Positions 9,501 to 19,604 of a DNA stretch of 64,000 bases are shown here, in pieces. Numbering within the stretch: the stretch's first letter is position 1; each line of letters starts with the position of its first letter. Both the position numbers and the translations under genes were made by a program. Source of the stretch: Chryseobacterium gleum (GTDB taxonomy: Bacteria; Bacteroidota; Bacteroidia; Flavobacteriales_D; Crocinitomicaceae); contig CAMDAH010000002.1 of assembly GCA_945888625.1 (NCBI GenBank), positions 124,001 to 188,000 of the forward strand, given 5' to 3'. The notes below the pieces were generated by a model, which was not told the DNA's origin, did not search any database, and was given only the letters and a program-made list of their open reading frames with translations.

Positions 9501-9692
9501 ATTGGTATGATACCAATTGCATTCGCAACAGGAGCTGGTGCCGTTTGGAAAAATGGATTGGCATGGGTACTTATTGGCGGACTTACTTCGTCGATGTTGC
9601 TAACGATTATCGTTGTGCCTATGATGTATTACGTGGTAGATAGAATTAAAGACAAGGTGGCATCCAGACGGGCGATCAAAGTAAATGCATAA
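6579..9692 (+). CDS. RND-family multidrug efflux permease (AcrB/HAE1-like)
   Basis: 1037 residues, the usual length. The start MTLTELSIKRPSFIIVLFTI is typical of the family. Twelve membrane segments are expected, in two six-helix halves each followed by a large periplasmic loop. TM4 carries GILVDDSIVVLENIYRH with the paired aspartates of the proton relay, and the second half has the matching LLLGLVAKNAILIVDF. The protein exports small molecules by proton antiport through the preceding adaptor and channel. A hydrophobic-drug (HAE) rather than metal (HME) type is favoured by the DD motif. It is the last gene of the operon; a 228-bp gap follows in which I see no gene or terminator. Confidence 0.94.
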   Translation: MTLTELSIKRPSFIIVLFTILIGGGILCYKQLSYELLPDFSPPVLMITTTYPGASPKTVENQVSKPLEDALSGLENIAEVTSFSLDNASVVLLEFTASANMDKSIQDAQRKINNVENKLPDGAFKPVITKIEPNASPVLQATVVATKTTDRELMALMEDQILPQIKQTKGVAQIQMIGGENRAFRINVDNDKLKIMGLSLSSINQAIAGANVEFPTGKVNNDNDQFTVRLSGKFISIDQLENLIIFSSSSSSIRLKDVAEVLDSEIDKSTICRLNGVNGIGLRISKQSDANAVNMANATKEKLKAIEEKYKNIGLRFTIATDTSIPTLESVDAVIHDLEIAIFLVALVMLLFLHTLRNAIIVLISIPASLISTFIVMYLLGYTLNLMTLLAMSLVIGILVDDSIVVLENIYRHLKMGKDKRTAALDGRNEIGFTALAITLVDVVVFSPVVFIDGIIADILRQFSVVVVVSTLMSLLVCFTLTPWLASRMAKDITLNPKNWFHAILAWFERRVLAFTDAYVALVAWSLKHKIIMGSAILLIFIASFGTMALGIVGQEFVAQGDQGKFMLKLKYDKSTTFKENNATTLQIEQLILDQKDMVDIVFANIGGPSSGMGAAAFGVENKSELTVKLKKDKHLTYPTIPYMNKIRKKIEDKFPGIQVKAINMGMIESEEAPIEIFLSSDDSELLMKEARRIKGVLLAMKGAKDPVISTDDITSEIKIELDREKMGQLGLPIAVVGMQLQNGLTGNDDAQFDVNGEEYAIKVMLDKANRENIDDLKQIPFTATDGKQVLLGEFATLSIDKANGSLERKNRIASTTIRCYVLGTAAGNVASGLDKYLEKSPLDKNVRMLWGGEVKRQKESVGSLGTAMGIGLILVYLIMVVLYDNYVYPFVVLFSILVALVGAILALNLSASSMGIFTMLGMLMLLGLVAKNAILIVDFTNKLKEDGKSTYMALLTAVRERMRPILMTTIAMVIGMIPIAFATGAGAVWKNGLAWVLIGGLTSSMLLTIIVVPMMYYVVDRIKDKVASRRAIKVNA

Positions 9693-9920
9693 GTTTTTAT
9701 ACTTTAGGAACAATTAAATATCACACTGAATTATGCTATGTAAAATCACAGATAACTGACGAAGAATATCGGCAATAATACCATCAAAGGAATATACTTC
9801 TTGGAGGTTAAAACAGCAAATTCCTTTATCACAGAGAAGTTTATAAAAGAATGACTTTCAAAAGAATTAGTTAATTTTAATGGCTAGTAGTAAATAAAGT
9901 CTAATTATACATTATTTTAA

Positions 9921-11330
9921 ATGATACGGAAGGATTGGCATGAAGCAGGATTTAATTTTAGGATTTTTATTTCATTTGTCTTGCTCGTTTTACAAACATC
10001 GCTATGTTTCTCGCAAACCCTTACAGCGACTTTCCCTTCTATGGCTGGAGAATTGGTACGCTTTGAAACCTTTAAAGGCATTCAATCCCGTACCTTAGAT
10101 AGCGTTAAAGTAGGTCCAACAGGTATCTTTACCTTTACCTTCAAAACCGACAAACCTGCCATCGGCTACTTGATTACTGCGGCGAATAAACCTTATTTCC
10201 TCATTCTCGATAAAAATGAACGCATTCGTTTAAAGGGGCAACACATTGGGTATCCAGAGAGCATACAAATTATAGAAGGTCAACAAAATCAAGCTTTCGC
10301 AAACTACGCCGCGCATCACCCAAGAAGAGAACAAGCCCTAAGTGCTTGGGGATACTTGGAGAAAATCTATACCATGGATAGTTTATTCGCCACGCAAGAA
10401 GTGCCGTCCAAGGCAATTCAATCGGAAAAAAGTCGAATTAAGCAAGAAGATCAATCTTTCCTCAACAACCTTAACCCTACGTGGTATGTGAGTTGGTACT
10501 TGCCCATGCGAAGGCTCGTAAGCGACGTTTCCACCATTGCTCAATACCGCACTGAAGAAATTCCGTCAACCATTACCGCGTTTCGAAAGCTCGATTATAC
10601 CGACGAACGTCTTTACCGCAGTGGTTTGTTGAAAGATGCCTTGGAAAATCATTTTTGGCTGCTGGAGAATTCTGGTCGTTCCCTAGATTCCGTTTTTATC
10701 GAAATGAAGGTTTCCATCGATTCGATGTTGCTTCACCTTGTGAAAAACGAGAGCCGCTTGAATGAAGTAACGGATTATCTCTTCGACCTACTGGAACGCC
10801 ATTCGTTGTTTGAAGCATCGGAATATTTGGCGCTTAAGGTATTAAACGAGAGCAGTTGCACGATTAATTCCAATTTGGCCAAGCAACTCGAAACGTATCG
10901 CGCCATGAAGAAAGGAAACACTGCTCCCGACATGGAATTTAAGGTCAATTTAAAAACAAGCATTCCTAAACTTAAGAAGTTATCGGAGTTAAAAAGTCCA
11001 TATACCTTAGTCGTCTTTGGTGCCAGCTGGTGCGAAACCTGCAAAGAGGAAGTTCCAAAAATTACCAACTTTTATTCGAAATGGAAAGGCAAAGGGGTGG
11101 AGGTAGTGTATGTTTCCTTAGACGAAAACAAAGAGGCTTTTGAGCAATTTACGCAGTCCTTTCCATTTATTACCTATTGCGATTACGGCAAATGGAATGG
11201 CCCAATTGTATCTGACTATTATGTTTTTGGTACCCCTACCATGTTTTTACTGGATAGCAAACGCGAAATCTTGCTTCGTCCCAATTCCATTAGTCAAATG
11301 GATGCCTGGGTGGATTGGTATTTGAAGTAA
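9921..11330 (+). CDS. secreted thioredoxin-like (TlpA/ResA-type) protein
   Basis: 469 residues. A long N-terminus precedes a hydrophobic signal segment (about 13-30: FRIFISFVLLVLQTSLCFSQ); an internal start is possible but none is clearly better. Residues 35-125 resemble the DUF4369 beta-domain found before thioredoxin folds in Bacteroidota. A helical middle region follows. The C-terminal thioredoxin domain (about 325-469) has VVFGASWCETCKEEVPK, a CxxC active site with Glu-Thr between the cysteines. It probably acts in the periplasm in thiol-disulfide exchange or extracytoplasmic protein maturation. It stands alone. Confidence 0.85.
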   Translation: MIRKDWHEAGFNFRIFISFVLLVLQTSLCFSQTLTATFPSMAGELVRFETFKGIQSRTLDSVKVGPTGIFTFTFKTDKPAIGYLITAANKPYFLILDKNERIRLKGQHIGYPESIQIIEGQQNQAFANYAAHHPRREQALSAWGYLEKIYTMDSLFATQEVPSKAIQSEKSRIKQEDQSFLNNLNPTWYVSWYLPMRRLVSDVSTIAQYRTEEIPSTITAFRKLDYTDERLYRSGLLKDALENHFWLLENSGRSLDSVFIEMKVSIDSMLLHLVKNESRLNEVTDYLFDLLERHSLFEASEYLALKVLNESSCTINSNLAKQLETYRAMKKGNTAPDMEFKVNLKTSIPKLKKLSELKSPYTLVVFGASWCETCKEEVPKITNFYSKWKGKGVEVVYVSLDENKEAFEQFTQSFPFITYCDYGKWNGPIVSDYYVFGTPTMFLLDSKREILLRPNSISQMDAWVDWYLK

Positions 11331-11386
11331 GGGAATATGCAACAAAAAAGCGCTTTTATAATTGTCACTTTTGATGGAGATTTCTA

Positions 11387-11713
11387 TTAATGCAATTGAA
11401 ACAACGAATCTATCTTTTCAATTGAGATGAACGAACTACGAAAAAACGCTTTCTGTTCTTCCGTAAATTCATCCCACGTATTTATTACCGCTTGCTCAAA
11501 TACTGACATTTTCGAATAATCAGGTGATGGTAAAGTTGAATTTGAAAATGTTGAAGGGGCAATAAGTTTTTCAGGTTCTTTTTGTTTCAATGTAGGAAAT
11601 TTAGAATCAGCACTACTGTAATTTTTCTTTGGATAATAGTATTCGTTTTTCTTAAAAACTGAACATGATTCCAAATAGCATATTATTCCGATTAAAGAAA
11701 TGTATTTTATCAT
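11387..11713 (-). CDS. small hypothetical lipoprotein
   Basis: 108 residues with a short hydrophobic N-terminus and a lipobox-like cysteine (YLESC, about residue 17), so probably a membrane-anchored lipoprotein. The mature part is charged and tyrosine/lysine-rich at first, and its C-terminal half (NTWDEFTEEQKAFFRSSF) is predicted helical. That segment vaguely resembles one in the small exported protein at 12691 (WPQERKDWFNTF). It converges with the thioredoxin-like gene. I recognise no family. Confidence 0.6.
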   Translation of the reverse strand: MIKYISLIGIICYLESCSVFKKNEYYYPKKNYSSADSKFPTLKQKEPEKLIAPSTFSNSTLPSPDYSKMSVFEQAVINTWDEFTEEQKAFFRSSFISIEKIDSLFQLH

Positions 11714-11862
11714 AACATTTGACTTATATTGAATCTTGTGAAAATGAATTATCCCTGGATAAAGAACTTAACCATAGGATATAAAACAATTAATAAATAA
11801 TTCTTCAATGGTTACATTAAATCATACGTTTATCCTATTCATAAATAAGCTAAGGCAACTGA

Positions 11863-12621
11863 ATGAAAAAAATGAAACAAATTCAGTTCTTATCGTTAGG
11901 GTTCAAAACGAAAACTAATTATATGAAGATCTTCTTTTTTACCTTTATCTCAGTGAACTCCATCTTTTGTTTTTCACAAGGAACCCAAAAACAATTAAAA
12001 GACCCGACCAGCAACCCTAAGGAAATTTCCACCTTGTTGGCTGCCCTTGATAAAGATGTTTTGGAACCTTTCAAATCATTTTCAAAAAGTAAAATCGTTC
12101 TAAAAGAAGCGAACGAAAGTGAAATCTTGGTCGAAGAAATAAAAATTGGTTGTGGTAATAATTTCTTTTGTGAATCAAAAAATCAGAATGCCATGATAGT
12201 AAGGGGTAAGTGGTGCGGTGATCTCTATTTTTGGGCACCAATAAGCATGGGGACCCAAATTACTGAGGAGGCTTTTCGTAATAATGAATTGTTTACCGGT
12301 GAATGTGTCGACCAAGATTCCGCAGGAAACATAATTGCAAAATACACATTTGAAAACGGGAAATTTATTTCTATTTCTCATTTTCATGAAAACGGGAAAG
12401 TGTTTCAAAAATATGCTTTTGATAAAGGTATTCCGAATGGGATCAGCTCAGAATATGACACAAAAGGAATTTTATATTTCAGCCGCACGTATGAACAAGG
12501 TATTTTAAATGGTCCCTTTTACGAAATTTATTACACCGATGATCCCGATTGTCGAAAACGTATTGATGAAGGCACCTACACTAATAACGAGAAGCTACTC
12601 AATAAATCTGTATGTAATTAG
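11863..12621 (+). CDS. secreted MORN/YwqK-like repeat protein
   Basis: 252 residues. The track start is kept, but ATG 11923 (MKIFFFTFISVNSIFCFSQ) gives a cleaner signal peptide and is probably the true start, leaving 232 residues. The C-terminal half contains MORN-variant repeats (YTFENGKFISISHFHENGK, then YAFDKGIPNGISSEYDTKG, then YEQGILNGPFYEIYY) as in YwqK-family proteins. The N-terminal half has two cysteine pairs and no known motif. The family has no settled biochemical role; some members are listed as antitoxins, but no toxin partner is visible here. Confidence 0.65.
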   Translation: MKKMKQIQFLSLGFKTKTNYMKIFFFTFISVNSIFCFSQGTQKQLKDPTSNPKEISTLLAALDKDVLEPFKSFSKSKIVLKEANESEILVEEIKIGCGNNFFCESKNQNAMIVRGKWCGDLYFWAPISMGTQITEEAFRNNELFTGECVDQDSAGNIIAKYTFENGKFISISHFHENGKVFQKYAFDKGIPNGISSEYDTKGILYFSRTYEQGILNGPFYEIYYTDDPDCRKRIDEGTYTNNEKLLNKSVCN

Positions 12622-12690
12622 ATTTTTAATTCCATAAAGTATCACCAATAAGAACCATTTTAGTAGAATAATTAATAAAAAAATAAAACC

Positions 12691-12954
12691 ATGAAAATAT
12701 TACTTGCTTCATTATCACTTTGCGTAGCCTCGAATTTGCTTTCTCAAACAATTAATAACAACCCTCAACTAACAAGCGTTGCTCAATATTCTGATTCAAT
12801 GGAATATGATTTGAACAAATTCACCTCAGAATATGCCGTTGAAATTTCAACTTGGCCCCAAGAAAGAAAAGACTGGTTTAATACATTCGCATATACTCGG
12901 GGAAACATTAGAATTCCAAAAGAACCAATAGTTCCTCCGAAATGGAATGAATAA
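12691..12954 (+). CDS. small secreted hypothetical protein
   Basis: 87 residues with a clear signal peptide (MKILLASLSLCVASNLLSQ). The mature protein of about 68 residues is acidic at first and ends in a proline-rich tail (RIPKEPIVPPKWNE). No conserved domain is recognised. It lies 69 nt after the MORN-like gene and could share its transcript. Confidence 0.55.
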   Translation: MKILLASLSLCVASNLLSQTINNNPQLTSVAQYSDSMEYDLNKFTSEYAVEISTWPQERKDWFNTFAYTRGNIRIPKEPIVPPKWNE

Positions 12955-13129
12955 CTATCCCTGCCTTGGTCGGACTTCCCGATAATTCGGTAAAATAAAT
13001 TCAATGCTAATAATTTCCTCTTTTCGATAATAAAAAACGATTTTGCTTTGGAACACAATTTCATTGAACAATTTTGATGCAAAAAAGTTATTTTTTTTAG
13101 TTCGGAGTCTGTTTTTTTTTAATCAGGTG

Positions 13130-13159
13130 TTGTATGATAAATAAATAGGTGTATCTTTG
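13130..13159 (+). promoter_or_regulatory. promoter of the ribosomal protein operon
   Basis: TTG (13130-13132), 19 nt of spacer, then TATCTTTG (13152-13159) fit the Bacteroidota -33/-7 pattern well. The leader to rpsL is about 50 nt. No comparably good promoter was noticed inside the following 17 kb, so this one probably drives most of the operon. Confidence 0.75.
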
Positions 13160-13164
13160 CACCC

Positions 13165-13181
13165 CTCAAAGAACGTTTGAG
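13165..13181 (+). promoter_or_regulatory. leader stem-loop upstream of rpsL
   Basis: CTCAAA-GAACG-TTTGAG forms a 6-bp stem with a 5-nt loop directly after the promoter, at the extreme 5' end of the mRNA. It could stabilise the transcript or be part of a leader control element. The stem is short, so significance is uncertain. Confidence 0.35.
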
Positions 13182-13214
13182 TGAATTTTATTTATTACAA
13201 ATTAAGAGTATTTT

Positions 13215-13592
13215 ATGCCTACTATACAACAATTAGTTCGCAAAGGAAGAACTGCGGTGGTTAAGAAAAGTAAATCTGCTGCGCTTGATTCATGTCCTCA
13301 ACGAAAAGGAGTGTGCGTTCGTGTTTACACAACCACACCCAAAAAACCGAATTCTGCAATGCGAAAGGTTGCCCGTGTGCGCCTAACCAATGGTAAAGAG
13401 GTAAACGCGTACATAGGTGGAGAAGGCCATAACCTACAAGAACACTCATTAGTTCTTGTAAGAGGTGGCAGGGTAAAAGATTTACCTGGAGTTCGTTATC
13501 ATATTGTCCGTGGAGCTGAAGATACAGCAGGTGTACAAGGTCGTTCGCAAAGACGATCAAAGTATGGCACAAAGAAACCTAAGCAGAAATAA
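13215..13592 (+). CDS. rpsL: 30S ribosomal protein S12
   Basis: 125 residues, full length. It has [12 protein letters not shown] and [12 protein letters not shown], the loops near the decoding centre where streptomycin-resistance changes occur; both key lysines are the wild-type residue. It is the first gene of the fused str-S10-spc-alpha operon, with 16 nt to rpsG. Confidence 0.98.
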   Translation: MPTIQQLVRKGRTAVVKKSKSAALDSCPQRKGVCVRVYTTTPKKPNSAMRKVARVRLTNGKEVNAYIGGEGHNLQEHSLVLVRGGRVKDLPGVRYHIVRGAEDTAGVQGRSQRRSKYGTKKPKQK

Positions 13593-13608
13593 TATAAAGC
13601 TTTAAGAA

Positions 13609-14079
13609 ATGAGAAGAAGAAAAGCCAAAAAAATCGCCATTCTGCCAGACCCGAAGTTTAACGAGGTTGTGGTTACCAAGTTTGTTAATAATTTAATGTA
13701 CTCGGGTAAGAAAAGCTTGGCATTTAGAATATTCTACGATGCAATTGAGCTAGTAGATCAAAAATTAGAAGATCAAGCACCACTCGATGTATGGAAAAAA
13801 GCATTGGAAAATGTAACGCCTGCCGTTGAAGTAAAAAGTCGTCGTGTTGGAGGTGCAACTTTCCAAATACCAACTCCTGTTCGTGAAGAGAGAAAATCTT
13901 CTCTTGCAATGAAATGGTTAATTGGGTACTCGCGTAAGAGGAATGAAAAAACAATGGCTCAACGTCTTGCTGCGGAAATAATAGCGGCCTCCAAAGAAGA
14001 GGGTGCAGCCTACAAAAAGAAGGAAGACACCATGAGAATGGCGGAAGCAAATAAGGCATTTTCACACTTTAGATTTTAA
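13609..14079 (+). CDS. rpsG: 30S ribosomal protein S7
   Basis: 156 residues beginning [20 protein letters not shown]7 nucleates assembly of the 3' domain of 16S rRNA and lines the E site. The motif [15 protein letters not shown] is intact. It sits between rpsL and fusA as in most bacterial str operons, with a 7-nt gap to fusA. Confidence 0.98.
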   Translation: MRRRKAKKIAILPDPKFNEVVVTKFVNNLMYSGKKSLAFRIFYDAIELVDQKLEDQAPLDVWKKALENVTPAVEVKSRRVGGATFQIPTPVREERKSSLAMKWLIGYSRKRNEKTMAQRLAAEIIAASKEEGAAYKKKEDTMRMAEANKAFSHFRF

Positions 14080-14086
14080 TTAAGAA

Positions 14087-16192
14087 ATGGCAAGAGACCT
14101 CAAATACACGAGAAATATTGGAATTGCAGCACACATTGATGCTGGAAAAACCACTACAACTGAGCGAATTCTTTACTACGGTGGGGTTAGCCATAAAATT
14201 GGTGAAGTCCATGATGGCGCTGCTACGATGGATTGGATGGAGCAGGAGCAGGAAAGAGGGATTACGATTACTTCCGCTGCCACTACGTTAAATTGGAAAT
14301 ACCGTGATGAATTGTATCACGTTAACATTATTGACACGCCCGGACACGTTGATTTTACAGTAGAGGTAAATAGATCATTACGTGTTTTAGATGGTTTAGT
14401 ATTTTTATTTTCGGCAGTTGACGGGGTAGAGCCCCAATCTGAAACCAATTGGCGTTTGGCCAACAATTACAATGTACCTAGGATTGGTTTTGTAAATAAA
14501 ATGGACCGACAGGGTGCAGATTTTTTGATGGTTTGTCGTCAAGTTAAAGATATGTTAGGTAGTCACGCACTTCCTTTACAAATTAACATTGGTGCAGAAG
14601 ATGGTTTCTTAGGGGTCGTCGACTTAATAAATTTTAGAGGAGTGGTTTGGAATGAGGCAGATTTAGGTATGACTTTCAAGGAAATTCCTATTCCGGATGA
14701 CGTTATTGACGAGGCACGACAATTACGAAGTGAATTGTTAGAGGCAGTCGCTGAATTCGATGAGTCCCTAATGGAAAAATTCTTCGAAGATGAGAATTCC
14801 TTAACCGAAAGAGAAATATTAAATGCCTTGAGATCAGCCACCATTTCAGGCAAGGTAGTGCCAATGATGTGTGGATCTGCATTCAAGAATAAAGGGGTAC
14901 AAGCCATGTTGGATATGGTGATGGAAATTCTTCCTTCTCCAATGGACATTGATGGTATCACGGGCATTAATCCAAAAACAGATTTAGAGGTTGTAAGACA
15001 GCCATCTGTCTCTGAACCATTTGCCGGATTAGCATTTAAGATAGCAACTGATCCTTTTGTTGGACGCTTGTGCTTCGTTCGAGCTTATTCAGGTAAGTTA
15101 GAAGCTGGTTCGTATGTTTTGAATACGCGTTCTGGAAATAAAGAAAGAATTTCTCGTATTTTTCAAATGCACGCTAATAAACAAAATCAAATTCCTGAAT
15201 TAGGAGCTGGTGATATTGGAGCTGTAGTTGGATTTAAAGACATCAAAACAGGGGATACATTGTGTGCCGAAAATGCTCCTATTATCTTGGAGTCAATGAA
15301 TTTCCCTGAGCCAGTTATCGGTTTAGCTATTGAGCCAAAAACACAGGCCGATACGGATCGTCTTTCCATAGGGCTTAACAAGTTATCTGAAGAGGATCCA
15401 ACTTTTAGAGTGAAGACTGACGAGGAAACAGGTCAAACTATTATTTCTGGAATGGGTGAACTTCACCTTGAAATTATTATTGACAGATTAAAAAGAGAAT
15501 TTAAAGTAGAGGTAAGTCAAGGTGCTCCACAAGTGGCGTATCGTGAAAATATCAACGGAACTGTTGAACACCGCGAAGCTTACAAAAAGCAATCAGGTGG
15601 TCGTGGAAAATTTGCGGATATCTTGGTGCGTATTTCTCCTCAAGATAATCTTGAAAAAACAGGTCTTGAATTCATTAACAGTGTGAAAGGTGGTAACATT
15701 CCTCGTGAATTTATTCCTTCGGTTGAAAAAGGATTTAAAGAATCAATGAAAAATGGTGTACTTGCCGGATTTCCAATGGATTCTATGAAAGTTGAATTGT
15801 TGGACGGTTCCTATCATGCGGTCGATTCAGATTCATTGTCCTTTGAATTGTGCGCTAAAATGGCTTATCGTGCTGCGGTTAAAGGTTGCCAGCCAGCTTT
15901 ACTAGAGCCAATCATGAAACTTGAAGTAGTTACTCCAGAGGAAAATATGGGTGATGTGGTAGGAGATTTAAACAGAAGAAGAGGTATGATGAGAGGGATG
16001 GATGATAGAAATAATGCAAAGGTTTTGAAGGCGGATGTTCCGCTATCTGAAATGTTTGGTTACGTGACACAACTGCGTACAATAACCTCAGGTAGAGCCA
16101 ATTCGTCAATGGAGTTTTCACATTATTCGGAGGCACCAAAAAACGTTGCGGATGAAGTAATTTCAAAAATTAGCGGCAAAACAACTGCATAA
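14087..16192 (+). CDS. fusA: elongation factor G
   Basis: 701 residues, standard length. GTPase motifs are in order: [15 protein letters not shown] (P-loop), DTPGHVDFT (G3), NKMDR (G4) and GSAFK (G5), followed by domains II-V. EF-G moves tRNA and mRNA through the ribosome and helps split it for recycling. The usual next gene of the str operon, tuf, is absent; rpsJ follows after 12 nt. Confidence 0.98.
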   Translation: MARDLKYTRNIGIAAHIDAGKTTTTERILYYGGVSHKIGEVHDGAATMDWMEQEQERGITITSAATTLNWKYRDELYHVNIIDTPGHVDFTVEVNRSLRVLDGLVFLFSAVDGVEPQSETNWRLANNYNVPRIGFVNKMDRQGADFLMVCRQVKDMLGSHALPLQINIGAEDGFLGVVDLINFRGVVWNEADLGMTFKEIPIPDDVIDEARQLRSELLEAVAEFDESLMEKFFEDENSLTEREILNALRSATISGKVVPMMCGSAFKNKGVQAMLDMVMEILPSPMDIDGITGINPKTDLEVVRQPSVSEPFAGLAFKIATDPFVGRLCFVRAYSGKLEAGSYVLNTRSGNKERISRIFQMHANKQNQIPELGAGDIGAVVGFKDIKTGDTLCAENAPIILESMNFPEPVIGLAIEPKTQADTDRLSIGLNKLSEEDPTFRVKTDEETGQTIISGMGELHLEIIIDRLKREFKVEVSQGAPQVAYRENINGTVEHREAYKKQSGGRGKFADILVRISPQDNLEKTGLEFINSVKGGNIPREFIPSVEKGFKESMKNGVLAGFPMDSMKVELLDGSYHAVDSDSLSFELCAKMAYRAAVKGCQPALLEPIMKLEVVTPEENMGDVVGDLNRRRGMMRGMDDRNNAKVLKADVPLSEMFGYVTQLRTITSGRANSSMEFSHYSEAPKNVADEVISKISGKTTA

Positions 16193-16204
16193 TTATTATA
16201 GACG

Positions 16205-16510
16205 ATGAGCCAGAAAATTAGAATAAAGTTAAAGTCATACGATTATAATCTTGTGGATAAGTCCGCAGAGAAAATCGTGAAAACAGTGAAATCAACGGGT
16301 GCCGTTGTTAGTGGTCCTATTCCATTACCAACTCACAAGCGTATCTACACAGTATTGCGTTCACCTCACGTAATGAAAAAAGCACGTGAGCAATTCGAAT
16401 TGTGTTCTTACAAGCGTTTGATTGATATATACAGTAGCTCATCAAAAACAGTTGATGCACTAATGAAGTTAGAGCTTCCTAGTGGAGTAGATGTAGAAAT
16501 TAAAGTTTAA
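16205..16510 (+). CDS. rpsJ: 30S ribosomal protein S10
   Basis: 101 residues, full length, starting [20 protein letters not shown]. Besides its place in the 30S head, S10 is the NusE subunit of antitermination complexes. The histidine-bearing loop [15 protein letters not shown] is conserved. First gene of the S10 section, directly joined to the str section. Confidence 0.98.
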   Translation: MSQKIRIKLKSYDYNLVDKSAEKIVKTVKSTGAVVSGPIPLPTHKRIYTVLRSPHVMKKAREQFELCSYKRLIDIYSSSSKTVDALMKLELPSGVDVEIKV

Positions 16511-16526
16511 TATTAATAATTAAGTT

Positions 16527-17141
16527 ATGCCTGGAATAATTGGTCGAAAAGTCGGAATGACTAGTATCTACAGTGCCGAGGGTAAGTCATTACCATGCAC
16601 GCTAATAGAAGCTGGTCCCTGCGTTGTTACACAACTAAAAACGCAGGACAGAGATGGTTACGAAGCCGTTCAATTGGGTTTTGGTGATCGTAAGGAAAAA
16701 AATACGCCTAATGCATTAAAAGGCCATTTTAAGAAAGCGAATACATCACCTAAATCTAAATTAGTGGAGTTCAAAGGTTTTGTAGATGTAAATGTGGGGG
16801 ATGTTATCAACGCTACCTTGTTTGAGGAAGGTGACTACGTGGATGTTATAGGTACTACTAAAGGTAAAGGTTTTCAAGGTGTCGTTCGTCGTCACGGTTT
16901 CGCCGGAGTAGGACAAGCAACGCACGGTCAACACAACAGATTACGTGCGCCAGGTTCGATTGGTGCTTGTTCCTATCCTGCTCGAGTATTCAAAGGGATG
17001 CGAATGGCTGGTCAAATGGGTAATAAAAGACGTTTAGCCCAAAACCTGGAAATTTTGAAGGTATTGGTAGAGAAAAATATAATTATAGTGAAAGGGTCGA
17101 TTCCTGGAGCTAATGGTTCATCTGTAACAATTAAGAAGTAA
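16527..17141 (+). CDS. rplC: 50S ribosomal protein L3
   Basis: 204 residues. The internal loop reaching the peptidyl-transferase centre is present, with GQMG (site of glutamine methylation in many bacteria) near residue 157. The stop codon overlaps the rplD start by one base (TAATG), giving translational coupling. Confidence 0.98.
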   Translation: MPGIIGRKVGMTSIYSAEGKSLPCTLIEAGPCVVTQLKTQDRDGYEAVQLGFGDRKEKNTPNALKGHFKKANTSPKSKLVEFKGFVDVNVGDVINATLFEEGDYVDVIGTTKGKGFQGVVRRHGFAGVGQATHGQHNRLRAPGSIGACSYPARVFKGMRMAGQMGNKRRLAQNLEILKVLVEKNIIIVKGSIPGANGSSVTIKK

Positions 17142-17767
17142 TGAAAGTAAATATATACGATACAGCCGGAACGCTTACTTCAAATACGGTAACGCTTTCA
17201 GATGATGTTTTTGGTATTGAGCCAAATAATCACGCTATTTATCTTGATGTTAAACAGCACTTGGCTAACAGACGTCAAGGAACACATAAAACAAAAGAAC
17301 GCGCTGAGATTTCAGGTTCTACGAAAAAACTTAAGAAGCAAAAAGGAACTGGTGGTGCTAGAGCGGGTAGTGTCAAATCTGGTACACGCGTTGGTGGTGG
17401 AAGAATCTTCGGCCCAAGACCTCGTAATTATCACTTTAAATTAAATATCAAGTTAAAGAGATTAGCAAGAAAATCAGCTTTCTCTTTCAAAGCGCAAAAT
17501 GAAGGACTAATTGTATTGGAAGATGTTACATTCGCTAACACAAAAACAAAGGAGTTCGTTAATTTAATGAATGTACTGAAGTTAACAAATCAAAAGGTGT
17601 TGTTGATTTTGGGCGAAAAGAACGACAGTGTTTACCTCGCTTCTCGAAACCTTGGTAAAGTTAAGGTCGTAACCGCTGACTCCGTAAATACATTCGATGT
17701 GCTTAACGCAAGAAAGGTAGTATTAACAAGTAGTTCTGTGGGACGCATTGAAGAAATTTTAAATTAA
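17141..17767 (+). CDS. rplD: 50S ribosomal protein L4
   Basis: 208 residues. The extended exit-tunnel loop lies around residues 45-100 (KLKKQKGTGGARAGS, GGGRIFGPRPRNY). In Enterobacteria L4 represses its own operon; nothing in this leader shows whether that applies here. Overlaps rplC by one base. Confidence 0.98.
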   Translation: MKVNIYDTAGTLTSNTVTLSDDVFGIEPNNHAIYLDVKQHLANRRQGTHKTKERAEISGSTKKLKKQKGTGGARAGSVKSGTRVGGGRIFGPRPRNYHFKLNIKLKRLARKSAFSFKAQNEGLIVLEDVTFANTKTKEFVNLMNVLKLTNQKVLLILGEKNDSVYLASRNLGKVKVVTADSVNTFDVLNARKVVLTSSSVGRIEEILN

Positions 17768-17772
17768 GGGTT

Positions 17773-18069
17773 ATGCAAGGAATTATTAAAAAACCAGTAA
17801 TTACAGAGAAGGCAACCATGTCAAGCGAAAAGCAAAACGCCTTTTCCTTCGAAGTAGATAAAAAAGCAAACAAGATAGAAATTAAAAATGCTGTAGAAAA
17901 AATGTATGGAGTTCATGTTGTAGATGTTCGTACAGCAAATTACGGCGGTGGAAAATCTTCTATGAAATACACCAACAAGGGAATTGTTGAGCAAAAAAGC
18001 AAGCAATGGAAAAAGGCCGTTGTTACTGTAGCAGATGGAGAAACGATTGATTTGTTTACTAATTATTAA
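17773..18069 (+). CDS. rplW: 50S ribosomal protein L23
   Basis: 98 residues, starting [21 protein letters not shown]23 sits at the tunnel exit and docks trigger factor and SRP. It contains the central basic extension ([15 protein letters not shown]). The gap to rplD is 5 nt. Confidence 0.97.
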   Translation: MQGIIKKPVITEKATMSSEKQNAFSFEVDKKANKIEIKNAVEKMYGVHVVDVRTANYGGGKSSMKYTNKGIVEQKSKQWKKAVVTVADGETIDLFTNY

Positions 18070-18077
18070 TTGAAATA

Positions 18078-18902
18078 ATGAGCTTAAAAAAATTCAAACC
18101 AACATCACCAGGTCAACGGCATAAGATTGCGGTAGACATGAGTGATATTACTGCCTCCAAGCCTGAAAAGAGTTTGGTTTCAAGCATGAAGAAATCAGGT
18201 GGTAGGAATAATGATGGTCGCATGACAATGCGTTACATGGGTGGTGGACACAAGCAAAAATATAGGATTATTGATTTTAAAAGAGATAAATTCGATATCC
18301 CTGCTACCGTCAAAACAATTGAATACGATCCAAACCGTACAGCAAACATAGCATTGCTTTTTTATGCAGACGGTGAAAAAAGATACATAATTGCTCCAAC
18401 AGGTTTGAAAGTGGGTGAGGTAATTTTGTCAGGTAAGTCAGCTACCCCGAATGTAGGTCACGCAATGTTTTTATCTGATGTTCCACTAGGAACGGTTGTT
18501 CATAATATAGAATTGAAACCGGGTAAAGGTGGATCTATTGCTCGTGGTGCCGGTACTTACGGACAGTTGAATGCGAGAGACGGAAGATACGCTATCGTTA
18601 AAATGCCTTCAGGTGAAACAAGGTTAATTCTTACTACTTGTCTAGCAACCATAGGTTCGGTTTCTAATGCTGAACACAACTTATCGGTTTCTGGTAAAGC
18701 AGGAAGATCAAGATGGTTGGGTAGACGTCCACGTGTTAGAGGGGTAGTAATGAATCCTGTCGATCACCCAATGGGTGGTGGTGAGGGAAGAAGCTCAGGT
18801 GGACACCCAAGGTCAAGGAATGGTATGCCTGCAAAAGGGTTTAAAACCAGATCTAAAACAAAGTATTCAGATAAATTTATTATTGAAAGAAGAAAAAAAT
18901 AA
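18078..18902 (+). CDS. rplB: 50S ribosomal protein L2
   Basis: 274 residues. The conserved C-terminal block [18 protein letters not shown] lies close to the peptidyl-transferase centre, with the expected histidine. L2 is needed for subunit association. rpsS follows after 3 nt. Confidence 0.98.
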   Translation: MSLKKFKPTSPGQRHKIAVDMSDITASKPEKSLVSSMKKSGGRNNDGRMTMRYMGGGHKQKYRIIDFKRDKFDIPATVKTIEYDPNRTANIALLFYADGEKRYIIAPTGLKVGEVILSGKSATPNVGHAMFLSDVPLGTVVHNIELKPGKGGSIARGAGTYGQLNARDGRYAIVKMPSGETRLILTTCLATIGSVSNAEHNLSVSGKAGRSRWLGRRPRVRGVVMNPVDHPMGGGEGRSSGGHPRSRNGMPAKGFKTRSKTKYSDKFIIERRKK

Positions 18903-18905
18903 CGT

Positions 18906-19184
18906 ATGAGTCGCTCACTAAAAAAACCTCCATTTATTCATTACAAGATAATGAAGCGCGTTGATGAAGCACAAGCTTCAAAGAGTAAAGCCGTGATTAA
19001 AACTTGGTCTAGGGCTTCAACAATAACACCTGATTTTGTGGGCCTAACTTTCGCCGTTCACAATGGAAATAAATTTATTCCTGTTTTCGTAACTGAAAAT
19101 ATGGTTGGTCATAAGTTAGGGGAATTTTCTCCCACAAGGACTTACAGAGGTCATGGCAATAACAAAAAAGATAAAAAACGATAA
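18906..19184 (+). CDS. rpsS: 30S ribosomal protein S19
   Basis: 92 residues, starting [20 protein letters not shown], with the conserved C-terminal [12 protein letters not shown]. It binds the 30S head together with S13. Separated from rplV by 15 nt. Confidence 0.98.
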   Translation: MSRSLKKPPFIHYKIMKRVDEAQASKSKAVIKTWSRASTITPDFVGLTFAVHNGNKFIPVFVTENMVGHKLGEFSPTRTYRGHGNNKKDKKR

Positions 19185-19199
19185 GCAAAATAGATAGTA

Positions 19200-19598
19200 A
19201 TGGGTGCTAGAAAAAGATTAAGAGCAGATTTGCTCAAGGAAACAAAGAAAAAAACGGCGATTGCTGAATTGAATAATTCAACCATTTCTCCTCGTAAAAT
19301 GAGATTAGTGGCTGATATGATCAGAGGTATGGAAGTGAATAAAGCGTTAAATGTTTTAAATCACAACGCTAAGGATGCTTCGCTTAGCCTTGGAAAGTTA
19401 TTGCTTTCGGCAATTGCTAATTGGGAAGCGAAAAATGAAGGATTGGATGTTACCCAAGAAAATTTAGTGGTAAAAACCATAGACGTTGGTGGTGGTGCTG
19501 TGCTTAAAAGAGTTCAGCCTGCACCGCAAGGAAGAGCACACAGAATTCGGAAAAGGTCAAATCACGTGACTATCATTGTTGATGGCGCAAACAATTAA
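19200..19598 (+). CDS. rplV: 50S ribosomal protein L22
   Basis: 132 residues, slightly longer than the E. coli protein because of an N-terminal basic extension ([20 protein letters not shown]). The tunnel-lining beta-hairpin ([20 protein letters not shown]) is intact. Confidence 0.97.
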   Translation: MGARKRLRADLLKETKKKTAIAELNNSTISPRKMRLVADMIRGMEVNKALNVLNHNAKDASLSLGKLLLSAIANWEAKNEGLDVTQENLVVKTIDVGGGAVLKRVQPAPQGRAHRIRKRSNHVTIIVDGANN

Positions 19599-19604
19599 GA
19601 AGAA

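Noticed and set aside
11346-11357. AAAAGCGCTTTT after the thioredoxin-like gene as a terminator
   Set aside because: It is a 12-bp palindrome with no room for a loop, and no T-run follows. It is not a convincing hairpin.
14087-16510. Missing tuf after fusA and missing map after secY as deletions
   Set aside because: Both genes are commonly located elsewhere in Flavobacteriales, and the junctions here are tight and regular (12 nt and 1 nt).
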